A stretch of 64,000 nt of DNA, from contig NZ_CP082284.1 of NCBI RefSeq assembly GCF_019880225.1, positions 1,426,001 through 1,490,000 on the forward strand, read 5' to 3'. This DNA is from Halobaculum rubrum (GTDB lineage: Archaea; Halobacteriota; Halobacteria; Halobacteriales; Haloferacaceae). Both the position numbers and the translations under genes were made by a program. Under the pieces are notes generated by a model. It was not told the origin of the DNA and made no database searches. It saw only the letters and a program-made list of their open reading frames with translations. Each line of letters begins with the position of its first letter. The stretch's first letter is position 1. Shown piece after piece: positions 1 through 8,684 of the stretch.

Positions 1-1
1 C

Positions 2-433
2 CTCCTGAAGAAGGAATACAACCTCGGCATCGCCGTCGCCACCGACGCGGGCCTGATGGTCCCCGTCGTGAAGCACGTCGACGAGAAGTCGATCCTCGAG
101 CTCGCCGCGGAAGTGAACGACCTCGCCTCGCGCGCCCGCGAGCGAAAGGTCTCCCGCGAGGAGATGCAGGGCGGCACCTTCACGATCACCAACTTCGGCG
201 CCATCGGCGGCGAGTACGCCACGCCGATCATCAACTACCCGGAGACGGCGATCATGGGGCTGGGCGCCATCGACGAGCGTCCGGTCGCCGAGGACGGCAC
301 GGTCCGCGCGGCCCACACGCTCCCGCTGTCGCTGTCGATCGACCACCGCGTCATCGACGGCGCCGAGGCGGGCCAGTTCACGAACTACGTGATGGAGCGG
401 CTGGAGAACCCGAGCCTGCTGCTGCTGGAGTAG
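2..433 (+). CDS. 2-oxoacid dehydrogenase E2 acyltransferase, C-terminal part (5' truncated by window edge)
   Basis: This is the catalytic end of a dihydrolipoamide acyltransferase, the E2 core of a pyruvate or branched-chain 2-oxoacid dehydrogenase complex. It transfers the acyl group from lipoamide to CoA. The frame is open from the window edge, so the lipoyl and E1/E3-binding domains lie outside. The motif TFTITNFGAIGGEYATPIIN and the catalytic DHRVIDGAEA (active-site His and Asp) are intact, and the protein ends in the usual LLLLE-type tail. No E3 (lpdA) gene follows; the next gene on the strand is ilvA. The substrate cannot be decided from this fragment. Confidence 0.93.
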   Translation, partial: LLKKEYNLGIAVATDAGLMVPVVKHVDEKSILELAAEVNDLASRARERKVSREEMQGGTFTITNFGAIGGEYATPIINYPETAIMGLGAIDERPVAEDGTVRAAHTLPLSLSIDHRVIDGAEAGQFTNYVMERLENPSLLLLE

Positions 434-550
434 CTCGGCTCTCTCCCCTCCCTTCCGTCTCTCTGCCGTCCCTCGACGCTCTCCGACCGCCGACACGGGC
501 TTCCGATCCGCGCAACTTTTGCACCGCGCTGGCGACACCGCCAGCAACGA

Positions 551-1771
551 ATGTCTTCCTCGGTCACGATCACCGATATCCGGCGCGCACGCGAGCGGTT
601 CGATCCCGACATCGTCCGCGAGACGCCCGTCGAGCGCTCGCGCTCGCTCTCGGAGATGAGCGGCGCGGACGTGCGCCTCAAGATGGAGCACCTCCAGCGC
701 ACGGGCTCGTTCAAGACACGCGGCGCCTCGAACAAGTTAGCCCAGATCGTCGATGCCGGCGACGCGGAGCGCGTCGTCGCCGCCAGCGCCGGCAACCACG
801 CCCAGGGCGTCGCGCTCGCGGCCTCGAACGCCGGTATCTCCTCGACGGTCGTGATGCCCGAGGACGCCCCGCAGGCGAAGGTCGACGCGACCCGCGGCTA
901 CGGCGCGGAGGTCGTCCTCCACGGTCGGGAGTTCCAGGGGGCCGTCGCGCACGCTCGTGACCTCGCCGAGGAGCCCGGCTCCGTCTTCGTTCACGCCTAC
1001 GACGACCCCGCCATCGTCGCCGGCCAGGGAACGCTCGGCCTCGAACTCGCCGAGCAGGTGCCCGATCTCGACACCGTGATCGTTCCCATCGGCGGCGGCG
1101 GACTCATCGGGGGGATCGCCACCGCGCTCGCGTCGGTCGCTCCCGAGGTCCGCGTCGTCGGCGTGCAGGCCGAGGACGCCGCGACGGTGCCCGACAGCCT
1201 CGACAAGGGCGAGCCCGTCGACCGCGAGCACACCCGGACCATCGCCGACGGCATCGCCACCGGAGGCGTCGCCGACCTCACATACGACCTCATCGAGCGC
1301 CACGTCGACGATGTCGTCACCGTCAGCGACGACGAGATCGCCCACGCCATCCTCACGCTGCTCCAGCGCGCCAAGCAGTTGGTCGAGGGCGCCGGCGCCG
1401 CCAGCGTCGCGGGCCTGCTGTCCGGTCGGATCGACGTGGCCGACGAGACGGCCGTCCCGCTGCTGTGTGGCGGTAACATCGACATGTCGATGCTCGACAC
1501 CGTCCTCGAACACGCGATGACCGACCGCGACCAGCTCCTCCGCCTGCGCGTCCGCATCGAGGACGAACCGGGCGAACTGTCGGCGCTCTCGACGGTGCTG
1601 GCCGACCGCGGCGCCAACGTCCGCCACGTCCGCCACGACCGCGCCGTCGAGGACCTGCGCGTCGGCGAGGCGTACCTCGTGTTCGAGGTCGCGGCGGCGG
1701 GCCGCGAGCACGCCGGCCAGCTCATCGACGCGATCCGCGACCGCGGCTACGAGGTCACTCGGATCAACTGA
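551..1771 (+). CDS. ilvA: Threonine ammonia-lyase (threonine deaminase) with C-terminal ACT domain
   Basis: The 406-residue PLP enzyme converts threonine to 2-oxobutyrate and ammonia, the first step of isoleucine synthesis. The PLP-lysine motif SFKTRGASNK lies near residue 57 and the phosphate-binding glycine loop PIGGGGLIGG near residue 180. The last 80 residues (from about LRLRVRIEDEPGEL) form a single ACT-type regulatory domain, as in the short catabolic/biosynthetic enzymes. The ATG at 551 is the natural start. It lies 117 bases after the E2 gene on the same strand. Its product, 2-oxobutyrate, is a plausible substrate for such a complex, which is an inference. Serine dehydratase activity is possible too. 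Confidence 0.93.
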   Translation: MSSSVTITDIRRARERFDPDIVRETPVERSRSLSEMSGADVRLKMEHLQRTGSFKTRGASNKLAQIVDAGDAERVVAASAGNHAQGVALAASNAGISSTVVMPEDAPQAKVDATRGYGAEVVLHGREFQGAVAHARDLAEEPGSVFVHAYDDPAIVAGQGTLGLELAEQVPDLDTVIVPIGGGGLIGGIATALASVAPEVRVVGVQAEDAATVPDSLDKGEPVDREHTRTIADGIATGGVADLTYDLIERHVDDVVTVSDDEIAHAILTLLQRAKQLVEGAGAASVAGLLSGRIDVADETAVPLLCGGNIDMSMLDTVLEHAMTDRDQLLRLRVRIEDEPGELSALSTVLADRGANVRHVRHDRAVEDLRVGEAYLVFEVAAAGREHAGQLIDAIRDRGYEVTRIN

Positions 1772-2276
1772 GGGTCGGATCGCCGCTCGGCATGCGACCG
1801 GTTCGACTATTTACTCGGTTCGTGGTACCGATCCTTCTTCCAGTCGAAACCAAGGGGTTGTCGTCGCCGTGTCTGTCGATTCGAGGGTCTATATGAACAC
1901 GAATCGCGTTTCTCATTGTCTGACGTTCGACTGACGCCGGACCTACGGACGACCTACGCTCGACGGACTCGTTTATCGTTTCCGACACGTCGGCCGTCGC
2001 CGCGTCCTCGCCGATGGGCTGTTTCGGGAGCGGATGGCTGGCGCGTCGCGCCGCTCACTCACCCGGTCTCGCTCGCTACGTTCGCTCGCCCTTGCCCGCT
2101 CACGGGTCGCTTCGCTCGCGGGTCGCTCCGCTCGACCGCGCACCGCTCCCCGTTCGCTTCGAGGGCTCGCTCGCTACGTTCGCTCGCCCTCGCCCGTCTC
2201 GTGGGCGGCTCGGGCCACGCGGCCTCACTGCGTTCGGCCGCGCACACCTCGCCGCCGGCTTTCGAGGGCTCGCTCG
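1772..2276. repeat. Gene-free tract with tandem hairpin repeats
   Basis: No convincing gene is present. From about 2069 the tract is built of serine/arginine-coding-looking repeats. A 39-base unit at 2158-2196 is repeated exactly at 2261-2299. Each copy holds complementary arms CGAGGGC and GCCCTCG around a loop related to GAGCGAACGTAGCGAGC. A second hairpin at 2218-2242 has arms CGCGGCC/GGCCGCG around TCACTGCGTTC. The last repeat copy runs into the 3' end of the DUF460 gene and supplies its stop codon. Confidence 0.8.
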
Positions 2277-4250
2277 CTACGTTCGCTCGCCCTCGCCCGC
2301 CCGATGTTCGGAGATGATCTCGTCCACCATCGCCTCGGTCCGCTCGCGCTCGCGCTCCGCGGCGCGGTCCTCCCAGTCGTCGATCACCGCCTCCACGTCG
2401 CTCTCGCGGGCGACCGCCAGCTCGTCGACCTCCTGTATCGTCACGTCGTCCGCCGGACCGACGGGGATCTCGTGGTCGAACAGCACCTCCTCGGCGGCGC
2501 CGGAGAGCCCCCCGTTCCGCAGGATCACCCGGGGTTCCGTCCCCACGAGTCGCTCGGCCGTGGCGCGTCCGGCGCCGGAGGCGTCGCGGAGATACACCAC
2601 GTCGCCGGCGGCGAGCCCGTACTGCTCGTCGGCGCGCTCGATCGCGCGCTTCGTGAACTGCTCGACCACCTTCACGGGGACCAGATCGCGTCCCTTCGAG
2701 ACGTCCGCGAAGTTGTCGTGGTCCAACTTCCACAGCGTCTTCATGCGCGCGAGCTTGTCCTCGAGTTCCTCGACCGTCTCCTCGGCCTCGTCGCGCTCGC
2801 GCTCCAGGCGACTGTTCTCGCGGCGGATCCGCGTGACCTCGCGGTCGCGTCGGGCTTCGAGGCGCTCCTCGCGGCGCGCGTCCGACAGCTCCTCCTCCAA
2901 CTCCTCGATCTCGTCGTCCTTCCCGTCGAGTTCGGCCTTGAGGTCGTCGACGTGTGCTTGGAGGCGGTCGACCTGCGACTCCAGATCCCGGATGCGTTTC
3001 TCCTCGTCGGTGAGTTCGCGCGGCTCCGGGCCGGACTCCTCGGCCTCCTCACCGTCGTCGTCCCGGAGGTCCGAAAGCGCCCCCTCGACGGACTGCTCGT
3101 CGGCGACGACGCGGGCTATCACCTCCGCGCGGTCGATCCCGGCGGGGGTCTTCCGACCGACGCGCTCGAACTGGTCCTCGTGGCCGTCAAACGCGAACAA
3201 CGCCGCCGCCAGCGCGTCGCGCTCGTGGTCGTTGTCGTACGACTCCTCGCGCGTGCGATGGAGCTTCTCGTCGACCGGGAGGTCGCTGCCGGGCGTCCAC
3301 CCGGCGGCGTTGAAGCTCCGCCGGAACGTCTCGACGGTCTCGGGCATCGGCGTCACGTCGGCGGCAACGATGACGGGGCGTCCGCGCTCGACGAGCCACT
3401 CGATCACCTCGGCGGTGTCGGCGGTCCGTGTGGAGTACACGTCGAAGACCGTGCCGTCGAGGCCGACGACGGCGGCGGCGGTCGTCGTCCCCGGGTCGAT
3501 GCCGACGATCACGCGGTCGCGGCGCTTCACCAGCGGCTCGAACTCGATGCCGTCGCGCCGCTCGCGCTCGATCTCGACGCGGGTGTCGCCCGAGCGATGG
3601 GCGCTCACCGGGATGTCCTGCGGGCGCGCCGACACGGAGAAGACGGCGTTCGAGTAGCCGCCGTACTTCTCGGTGATGTCGACCTCGTACTCGAGGCCCG
3701 CGTCCTCCAACTCGGACTCCACCTCGCGGGCCTGCCGCTTCACGTTCCCGTGGATCCGGCGCGTGTAGCGGTCCTGACTCCAGCCGCCCTTCCCGGTCGA
3801 GCGGCCGCGGGACACCTTCACCGTCGTCGTGTCGGTGAAGGCGGTCACCTCGTAGCCGACGTTCGCGGCCGCGAGACGAGCGCTCGCTTCCGCCTCCTGC
3901 ATCGGCTTCTTGCCGTACGGGACGCCGTGGCGGGAGGCGACCCGCGAGAGCGGTTCCGGCCGCTCGGCGCCGGTGACCTGCACGAGCGAGGTCCCGTGTG
4001 GGAGCGACCGCAGAAACCGGACGAGGTCGTCTTTGTCCGCGGCGAGTTCGTAGGCGTTGTCGGTGGCGACGACGGCCGGTTCGTCGGCCTCGATACGCCG
4101 GCGGAGCTTTCGATGCGAGACGACGTCCCGCTCGATCGACTCGCCGTCGAAGACGACGAGGGCGTAGGAGGGCGCGTCGCCCCGGATGTCGCCGCTCTGA
4201 ATGTCGACCCCGAACACGAGGGAGTCGAGCGCGCTCGTCCGGGCGTTCAC
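2277..4250 (-). CDS. DUF460 protein (COG2433), RuvC/YqgF-like RNase-H fold with coiled coil
   Basis: The 657-residue product belongs to the archaeal DUF460 family, described as a possible nuclease of RNase H fold; its cellular role is unknown. An N-terminal domain starts FGVDIQSGDIRG. A second nucleotide-fold domain carries GIDPGTTTAAAV near residues 235-250. About residues 400-500 are a long charged coiled coil (KRIRDLESQVDRLQAHVDDL and following). I chose the GTG at 4250 (VNARTSALDSLVFGVD) because the longer frame runs back into the upstream RNase Z gene. It lies 43 bases after that gene and is probably co-transcribed. The final 12 or so residues (EHRAGEGERT) are encoded by the adjacent repeat, so the original C-terminus may have been overwritten. 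Confidence 0.88.
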   Translation of the reverse strand: MNARTSALDSLVFGVDIQSGDIRGDAPSYALVVFDGESIERDVVSHRKLRRRIEADEPAVVATDNAYELAADKDDLVRFLRSLPHGTSLVQVTGAERPEPLSRVASRHGVPYGKKPMQEAEASARLAAANVGYEVTAFTDTTTVKVSRGRSTGKGGWSQDRYTRRIHGNVKRQAREVESELEDAGLEYEVDITEKYGGYSNAVFSVSARPQDIPVSAHRSGDTRVEIERERRDGIEFEPLVKRRDRVIVGIDPGTTTAAAVVGLDGTVFDVYSTRTADTAEVIEWLVERGRPVIVAADVTPMPETVETFRRSFNAAGWTPGSDLPVDEKLHRTREESYDNDHERDALAAALFAFDGHEDQFERVGRKTPAGIDRAEVIARVVADEQSVEGALSDLRDDDGEEAEESGPEPRELTDEEKRIRDLESQVDRLQAHVDDLKAELDGKDDEIEELEEELSDARREERLEARRDREVTRIRRENSRLERERDEAEETVEELEDKLARMKTLWKLDHDNFADVSKGRDLVPVKVVEQFTKRAIERADEQYGLAAGDVVYLRDASGAGRATAERLVGTEPRVILRNGGLSGAAEEVLFDHEIPVGPADDVTIQEVDELAVARESDVEAVIDDWEDRAAERERERTEAMVDEIISEHRAGEGERT

Positions 4251-4293
4251 GCCCGCGTGTTGGCGGCTGGCGCGTAAAAACTCCGCGCCGGGA

Positions 4294-5229
4294 TCACTCC
4301 CCGTCCGCGTCGGGGTACGGAACCTCGATCTCGTCGCCGTCGTCGGGAAGGAACGCCTCGCCGTCGAACGCCGTTCGCGCTTCCTGCTCCAGGTATCGGG
4401 CCCGCCCCGCGTATCGCGAGGAAACGTGAGTGAGCGCGAGTCGCTTCGCGCCCGCACGGTCGGCGATCCGGGCCGCCTCGACGGCCGTCGAGTGGGCGGT
4501 CTGTCGGGCGCGGTCTGCGTCCTCGTCGAGGAACGTCGCGTCGTGAACGAGCAGATCCGCCCCCTCGGCGATCTCGACGGTCGCGTCGACCGGGCGAGTG
4601 TCGCCGGTGTAGACGATCCGCCGACCGGGACGCGGCGGGCCGACCACCTGTTGGGGCTCGATGACGCGGCCGTCGTCCAACTCGACCGGCTGGCCGTCGT
4701 GGAGTTTGCCGTACGCGGGGCCGGGCGGGATGTCCAGTTCCTGTTCGGCCTTCTCTCGGTCGAACCGGCCCTTCCGGTCGGCCTCGACGAGCACGTAGCC
4801 GACCGAGGAGGTGCGGTGCTCGGTCTCGAACGTCCGGATCTCGTACTCCTCGCGGTCGAGGGCGACGGCGCCGGGGCGGACCTCGTGGACGGTGACCGGG
4901 AAGCTCGGGTCGTGGCCGGCGGCGTGGACCAGCTCCGTGAGGTGGCGCTTCGACCCGGGCGGGCCGTGGATCGCCAGCGGCGCCTCGCGATCGTTGAAAC
5001 TGAGGCTCTGGATCAGTCCCGGGATCCCGAGCACGTGATCGCCGTGGAGGTGGGTGACGAACAGGTGCGAGAAGCCGAAGCCGGTGCCGAAGCGCATCAT
5101 CTGCCGCTGGGTCCCCTCCCCGCAGTCGAGGAGGAACTCGTCGCCCTCGCGGTTCAGGTACAGCGCGCTCGGCGCGCGCGCCACCGTGGGTACCGCGCCG
5201 CTCGTCCCGAGGAAGGTGACCCGTATCAT
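4294..5229 (-). CDS. rnz: Ribonuclease Z (tRNA 3' endonuclease)
   Basis: This metallo-beta-lactamase-fold enzyme cuts the 3' trailer from tRNA precursors. The 311-residue length is normal for the short form. It begins MIRVTFLGTSGAVPT, the classic start of the family. The metal-binding motif THLHGDH is near residue 62, and further ligands lie in IVYTGDTRP and LLVHDATF with the C-terminal ALTHVSSRY. The ATG at 5229 is chosen because everything upstream in the longer frame lacks family similarity and lies in the divergent promoter region. DUF460 follows on the same strand. Confidence 0.96.
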   Translation of the reverse strand: MIRVTFLGTSGAVPTVARAPSALYLNREGDEFLLDCGEGTQRQMMRFGTGFGFSHLFVTHLHGDHVLGIPGLIQSLSFNDREAPLAIHGPPGSKRHLTELVHAAGHDPSFPVTVHEVRPGAVALDREEYEIRTFETEHRTSSVGYVLVEADRKGRFDREKAEQELDIPPGPAYGKLHDGQPVELDDGRVIEPQQVVGPPRPGRRIVYTGDTRPVDATVEIAEGADLLVHDATFLDEDADRARQTAHSTAVEAARIADRAGAKRLALTHVSSRYAGRARYLEQEARTAFDGEAFLPDDGDEIEVPYPDADGE

Positions 5230-5358
5230 ACCGGATGTGATGGTGCCGACGGTGAAACGCTGTCGAAGCGACGTGCGCCCGGCGGGGGCGTTCACTCGTC
5301 GTCCGACCGTCCGGTCGGTCGTGACTGAACCCGGCGCAGTCACGCGATTAATCCGGAT

Positions 5359-5398
5359 GAATTCAGGAGAATTCGGGTTCGTGGCCGTACAGGTATAT
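5359..5398 (+). promoter_or_regulatory. Divergent promoter region with GAATTC inverted repeat
   Basis: Between rnz and the DUF4382 gene the sequence GAATTC-AGGA-GAATTC (5359-5374) forms a 6-4-6 inverted repeat. A TATA-like AGGTATATG lies at about 5391-5398, some 30 bases before the ATG at 5427. The arrangement fits a promoter with an adjacent operator, but no regulator is identified. Confidence 0.4.
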
Positions 5399-5426
5399 GC
5401 CGTCACGCCCGTAACGACCGATCGCA

Positions 5427-7424
5427 ATGACCCGACACACGACCGGCTGGGCCGCCGTCGCCGCGGCCCTGATGCTGATCCTCGCCGGCTGCGCCGGCGG
5501 CGTTCCCTCCGGACCCTCCGGGGGCGACGCCGGCACGGCCGACGGTGCCGGCGGGGACGACGGGGGGACCGTCAACTTCTACATCAGCGACCAGCAGAAC
5601 GCGATCGACCAGTTCGAACACCTGAACGTCACGATCACCGAGATCACGCTCGTTCGGGCGGACGGAGACGACCGAGACGACGCCGACACGGACGACAGCG
5701 ACGCGGACGACGAGACCGAGACGACAGAGACGACGGAGCCGACTGAACCGACCGAGACCGCCGAGTCGACTGAGACACCCGAGTCCGACGACGCGGACGA
5801 CGACGAGGGCGAGCAGGTGACCTACGAGGTCGACAACGTCACCCTCGACTTGACCGAGCTGCAGGGCGCGAACGCCTCCAAGCTGGGGTCGGTTCCGGTG
5901 CCCAACGGCACGTACACGCAGGTGTCCATCGAGGTCGAGTCGGTGAACGGTACCCTCACTGACGGCTCCTCGGCGGACGTGAAGCTGCCGTCGAACAAGC
6001 TCCGACTGAACAAGGAGTTCACCGTCGGTAACGGCGAGGAGGTGGACTTCGTGTTCGACGTGACCGTGTTCGAGCGCGGTCCCAACGGCTACATCCTCAA
6101 GCCGGTCGCCGGCGAGTCCGGCACGGGCGACGAGGTCGAGATCCGCGACGTCGACGAGGATGCGGACGAGCAGGACGACGACCGCGGGGAGGCAGACGAT
6201 GCTGACGACGCGGACAGTGCAGACGATGCTGACGACGCGGACGACGCCACCGAGACAGCGTCGACCGAGAGCGAGTCCGACGACGACACCGCCGACTCCT
6301 CGAACTCGGGACAGTCCTCGATGGACTTCTATCTCAGCGACGAACAGAACGCAATGGGCGATTTCGCCCACCTCAACGTCACGGTGACGACGGTCGGCCT
6401 GCACCGGGCCGGCGACGAGGGCGGCTGGGTCGAGAAGGACGTCGACGACCGCAGCGTCGACCTGACGACGCTGCTCGGCGCGAACGCGACGAAGCTCGGC
6501 ACCTTCGGCGTCGACAACGGGACCTACGACAAGGTGTTCGTCCACGTGGACGGCATCGACGCGACGCTGGAGAACGGCGACTCCGTGAACGTGAAGCTGC
6601 CGTCGAACAAGCTCCAACTGAACACGGAGTTCACCGTCGGCGACGGCGAGGAAGTCGACTTCGTCTACGACATGTCAGTGTTCAAGGCCGGCAACTCGGG
6701 CAAGTACATCCTCAAGCCGGTCGTGAGCGAGTCCGGCACGGGTGACGAGGTGCCCATCGAGGACGTCGACGAGACGGACTCGGACGACGATTCCGACGAG
6801 GAGGCCGACGAACTGAACGCCTCGTTCGTCGGGAACGTCACCGTCGGCGAGAACGCGACCGTCGAGGTGACGCGCAACGGCTCGGCCGTCGAGAACGCCA
6901 CGGTCGAAGTCACGCAGGAGATCGACGGCGACGAGACCACCGAGACGCTCACCACCGACGCGAACGGAACGGTCTCCTTCGCGGTCGACGCCAACGCGAC
7001 CGAACTGAGCGTCGAGGCGACCGCGGGCGACGACGGCGAGGCCGAGATCGAACGCGAGTTCGAGACCGAGGAGGAGTCCGAGTCGGCCGATCTGAGCGCC
7101 TCGTTCGTGGGGAACGTCAACGCGGGCGAGAACGCGACCGTCGAGGTGACGCGCGACGGCTCGGCCGTCGAGAACGCGACCGTCGAAGTCACGCAGGAAG
7201 TCGACGGCGAGGAGATCACCGGAACGTACGCCACCACGGCGGACGGGACGATCACGTTCGCGGTCGACGCGAACGCGACGCGGCTCTCGGTCGTCGTGAC
7301 CCACGCCGACGGCGAGGCCGAACTCGAACGGGAGTTCGACGCCGAGGCGACCGCTGACGGCTCGTCCGGCGGGAACGACGGCGACGGGAACGACAGTGCG
7401 GCGCTGCGTTTCGCGGCCGTCTGA
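5427..7424 (+). CDS. DUF4382-type lipoprotein with two DUF4382 domains and two C-terminal repeats
   Basis: The 665-residue product has a signal sequence ending in the lipobox LILAGC (Cys22), so it should be lipid-anchored outside the membrane. Two DUF4382 domains follow. Each contains VNFYISDQQNA or MDFYLSDEQNA at its start, LNVTITEI-like strands, and the shared block SNKLRLNKEFTVG/SNKLQLNTEFTVG. The domains are split and joined by Asp/Glu/Thr-rich linkers. The C-terminal third holds two copies of a roughly 80-residue beta repeat with the signature SAVENATVEVTQE, rich in N-glycosylation sequons (NAT). Function is unknown; a surface or cell-wall role is an inference. The promoter lies just upstream. 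Confidence 0.85.
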   Translation: MTRHTTGWAAVAAALMLILAGCAGGVPSGPSGGDAGTADGAGGDDGGTVNFYISDQQNAIDQFEHLNVTITEITLVRADGDDRDDADTDDSDADDETETTETTEPTEPTETAESTETPESDDADDDEGEQVTYEVDNVTLDLTELQGANASKLGSVPVPNGTYTQVSIEVESVNGTLTDGSSADVKLPSNKLRLNKEFTVGNGEEVDFVFDVTVFERGPNGYILKPVAGESGTGDEVEIRDVDEDADEQDDDRGEADDADDADSADDADDADDATETASTESESDDDTADSSNSGQSSMDFYLSDEQNAMGDFAHLNVTVTTVGLHRAGDEGGWVEKDVDDRSVDLTTLLGANATKLGTFGVDNGTYDKVFVHVDGIDATLENGDSVNVKLPSNKLQLNTEFTVGDGEEVDFVYDMSVFKAGNSGKYILKPVVSESGTGDEVPIEDVDETDSDDDSDEEADELNASFVGNVTVGENATVEVTRNGSAVENATVEVTQEIDGDETTETLTTDANGTVSFAVDANATELSVEATAGDDGEAEIEREFETEEESESADLSASFVGNVNAGENATVEVTRDGSAVENATVEVTQEVDGEEITGTYATTADGTITFAVDANATRLSVVVTHADGEAELEREFDAEATADGSSGGNDGDGNDSAALRFAAV

Positions 7425-7507
7425 TCGGCGGCCCCGCGGTTGCGACGACGGACGGAGACGGCGGTGACAGTGCCGCCGTCGCGTCCGACGCCGCGGCGCC
7501 GCGCGAC

Positions 7508-7647
7508 TCACAATTTATACCTCTCGATCGTTGATCAACGATTGGGTAGTATAGAACCGCTCGCGTCCACTTTCGCCGGGTTTCACCGACTGGGAACCGG
7601 GTGTCGTTTATACCAAGATAGCCGTCCAATCCACATCTGTGAGGTGA
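7508..7647 (+). promoter_or_regulatory. Promoter region of the DoxX operon with a 16-bp perfect palindrome
   Basis: A TATA-like TTTATAC at about 7513-7519 is followed eight bases later by the perfect palindrome ATCGTTGATCAACGAT (7527-7542). The palindrome would cover the transcription start, a typical repressor position. A second TTTATAC lies at about 7608-7614, and a Shine-Dalgarno GAGGTGA at 7641-7647 precedes the ATG at 7653. This suggests two promoters, the distal one regulated. Confidence 0.55.
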
Positions 7648-7652
7648 GACCC

Positions 7653-8177
7653 ATGGCATATTCGGAAACCAACCCGCTGGCCGAGAACTTCGGCTTCGAT
7701 GTCGGCGGACCGATCGCGGCGTACTGGATCGCGCTCCTGCGCGTCATCACCGGCTGGTGGTTCTTCCACGCCGGCGTGACGAAGATCATCGAGGGCGGCC
7801 TGAACTTCACGTACGGCGTGATGTACATGCAGGAGATGACCGGGACCGCACTCGGACCGATCCCGGTGTGGATGGGCAACAACCTCGGGTGGCTCATCGC
7901 GCCCGGCGTCCCGCTGTTCGAGACGCTCATCGGGCTCGCGCTGATAGCCGGCGCGTTCGTCCGACTGGCGGCCTTCGGCGGCACGATCTTCATGACCCTG
8001 TTCTGGATCGGGAACGCGGGGTTCGGCCACGGGGTCGTCAACAGCGACTTCATGGGCCTGCTCCTGTTCGTCACGATGATCTTCCTCGGGGCCGGACGCT
8101 ACTACGGCCTCGACGGGATCATCGAGAAGCTGGGATTCGTGAAGGCGAACCCGAAACTGCGGTACCTGCTCGGCTAA
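7653..8177 (+). CDS. DoxX family membrane protein
   Basis: The 174-residue integral membrane protein has the DoxX-family layout. A cytoplasmic N-terminus is followed by four hydrophobic helices, beginning AAYWIALLRVITGWWFFHAG with the conserved aromatic/His region and KIIEGG. DoxX/DoxD relatives take part in quinone-linked redox steps in some organisms, but the activity here cannot be read from sequence. The Shine-Dalgarno at 7641 and ATG at 7653 fix the start. The next gene follows after 13 bases with its own strong Shine-Dalgarno, so the two are probably one transcription and functional unit. Confidence 0.88.
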   Translation: MAYSETNPLAENFGFDVGGPIAAYWIALLRVITGWWFFHAGVTKIIEGGLNFTYGVMYMQEMTGTALGPIPVWMGNNLGWLIAPGVPLFETLIGLALIAGAFVRLAAFGGTIFMTLFWIGNAGFGHGVVNSDFMGLLLFVTMIFLGAGRYYGLDGIIEKLGFVKANPKLRYLLG

Positions 8178-8190
8178 GGAGGTGACACAC

Positions 8191-8484
8191 ATGACTCAAC
8201 AATTCGACATCGTCGACAAGGTTGCGCTGGCCGTCAGCGCGGCCCTGATGCTGCTGGGCGTCGTGATCCTCGGACTCATCGAGGTTCTCGCGGGCCAGCC
8301 GTACGGGGCCGCTCCGCTGACGAACGAGGCGGGCGACGTGATCGCGACTCCCGCCATCGACCCGGTGGTCCGAACTGGGCTGGTGATCCTCGGACTGGTC
8401 GTCCTGCTGATGTGGGGCGTCTACCGGGCGATCACGGTCGATCCCCCGGCTGACCGGACGACGACCGAAGTAACCGCGGACTGA
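8191..8484 (+). CDS. Small two-helix membrane protein, partner of DoxX
   Basis: The 97-residue product has two hydrophobic segments (about residues 12-33 and 60-80) separated by an extracellular-looking loop (GQPYGAAPLTNEAGDVI). A strong Shine-Dalgarno AAGGAGGTGA at 8176-8185 points to the ATG at 8191 rather than the in-frame GTG at 8182, which lies inside that ribosome-binding site. No named family is recognised. The tight linkage to the DoxX gene suggests the two form a complex. Confidence 0.75.
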   Translation: MTQQFDIVDKVALAVSAALMLLGVVILGLIEVLAGQPYGAAPLTNEAGDVIATPAIDPVVRTGLVILGLVVLLMWGVYRAITVDPPADRTTTEVTAD

Positions 8485-8684
8485 TCGACGACCGTCCGCG
8501 AACCGACTGCAGACCACGCGACGACCGCCGTGTCGACCGCGCGGGTCGATCCGGTTTCCGACCGCCGCTTTTCGCGACCGACTCGTCCGACAGCGACGCG
8601 CCCGTCGTTCCGATCGAATCTCGTCGGGTGACCCACCCCGGCGAACGGCAGGGTTCAAGCCGCTCGGACCGCTACCGGAGGGTA

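Noticed and set aside
2069-2299. Possible CRISPR array from the repeated 39-base unit
   Set aside because: The spacing is irregular, the unit is a hairpin of a dispersed family, only two exact copies occur, and no cas gene is present.
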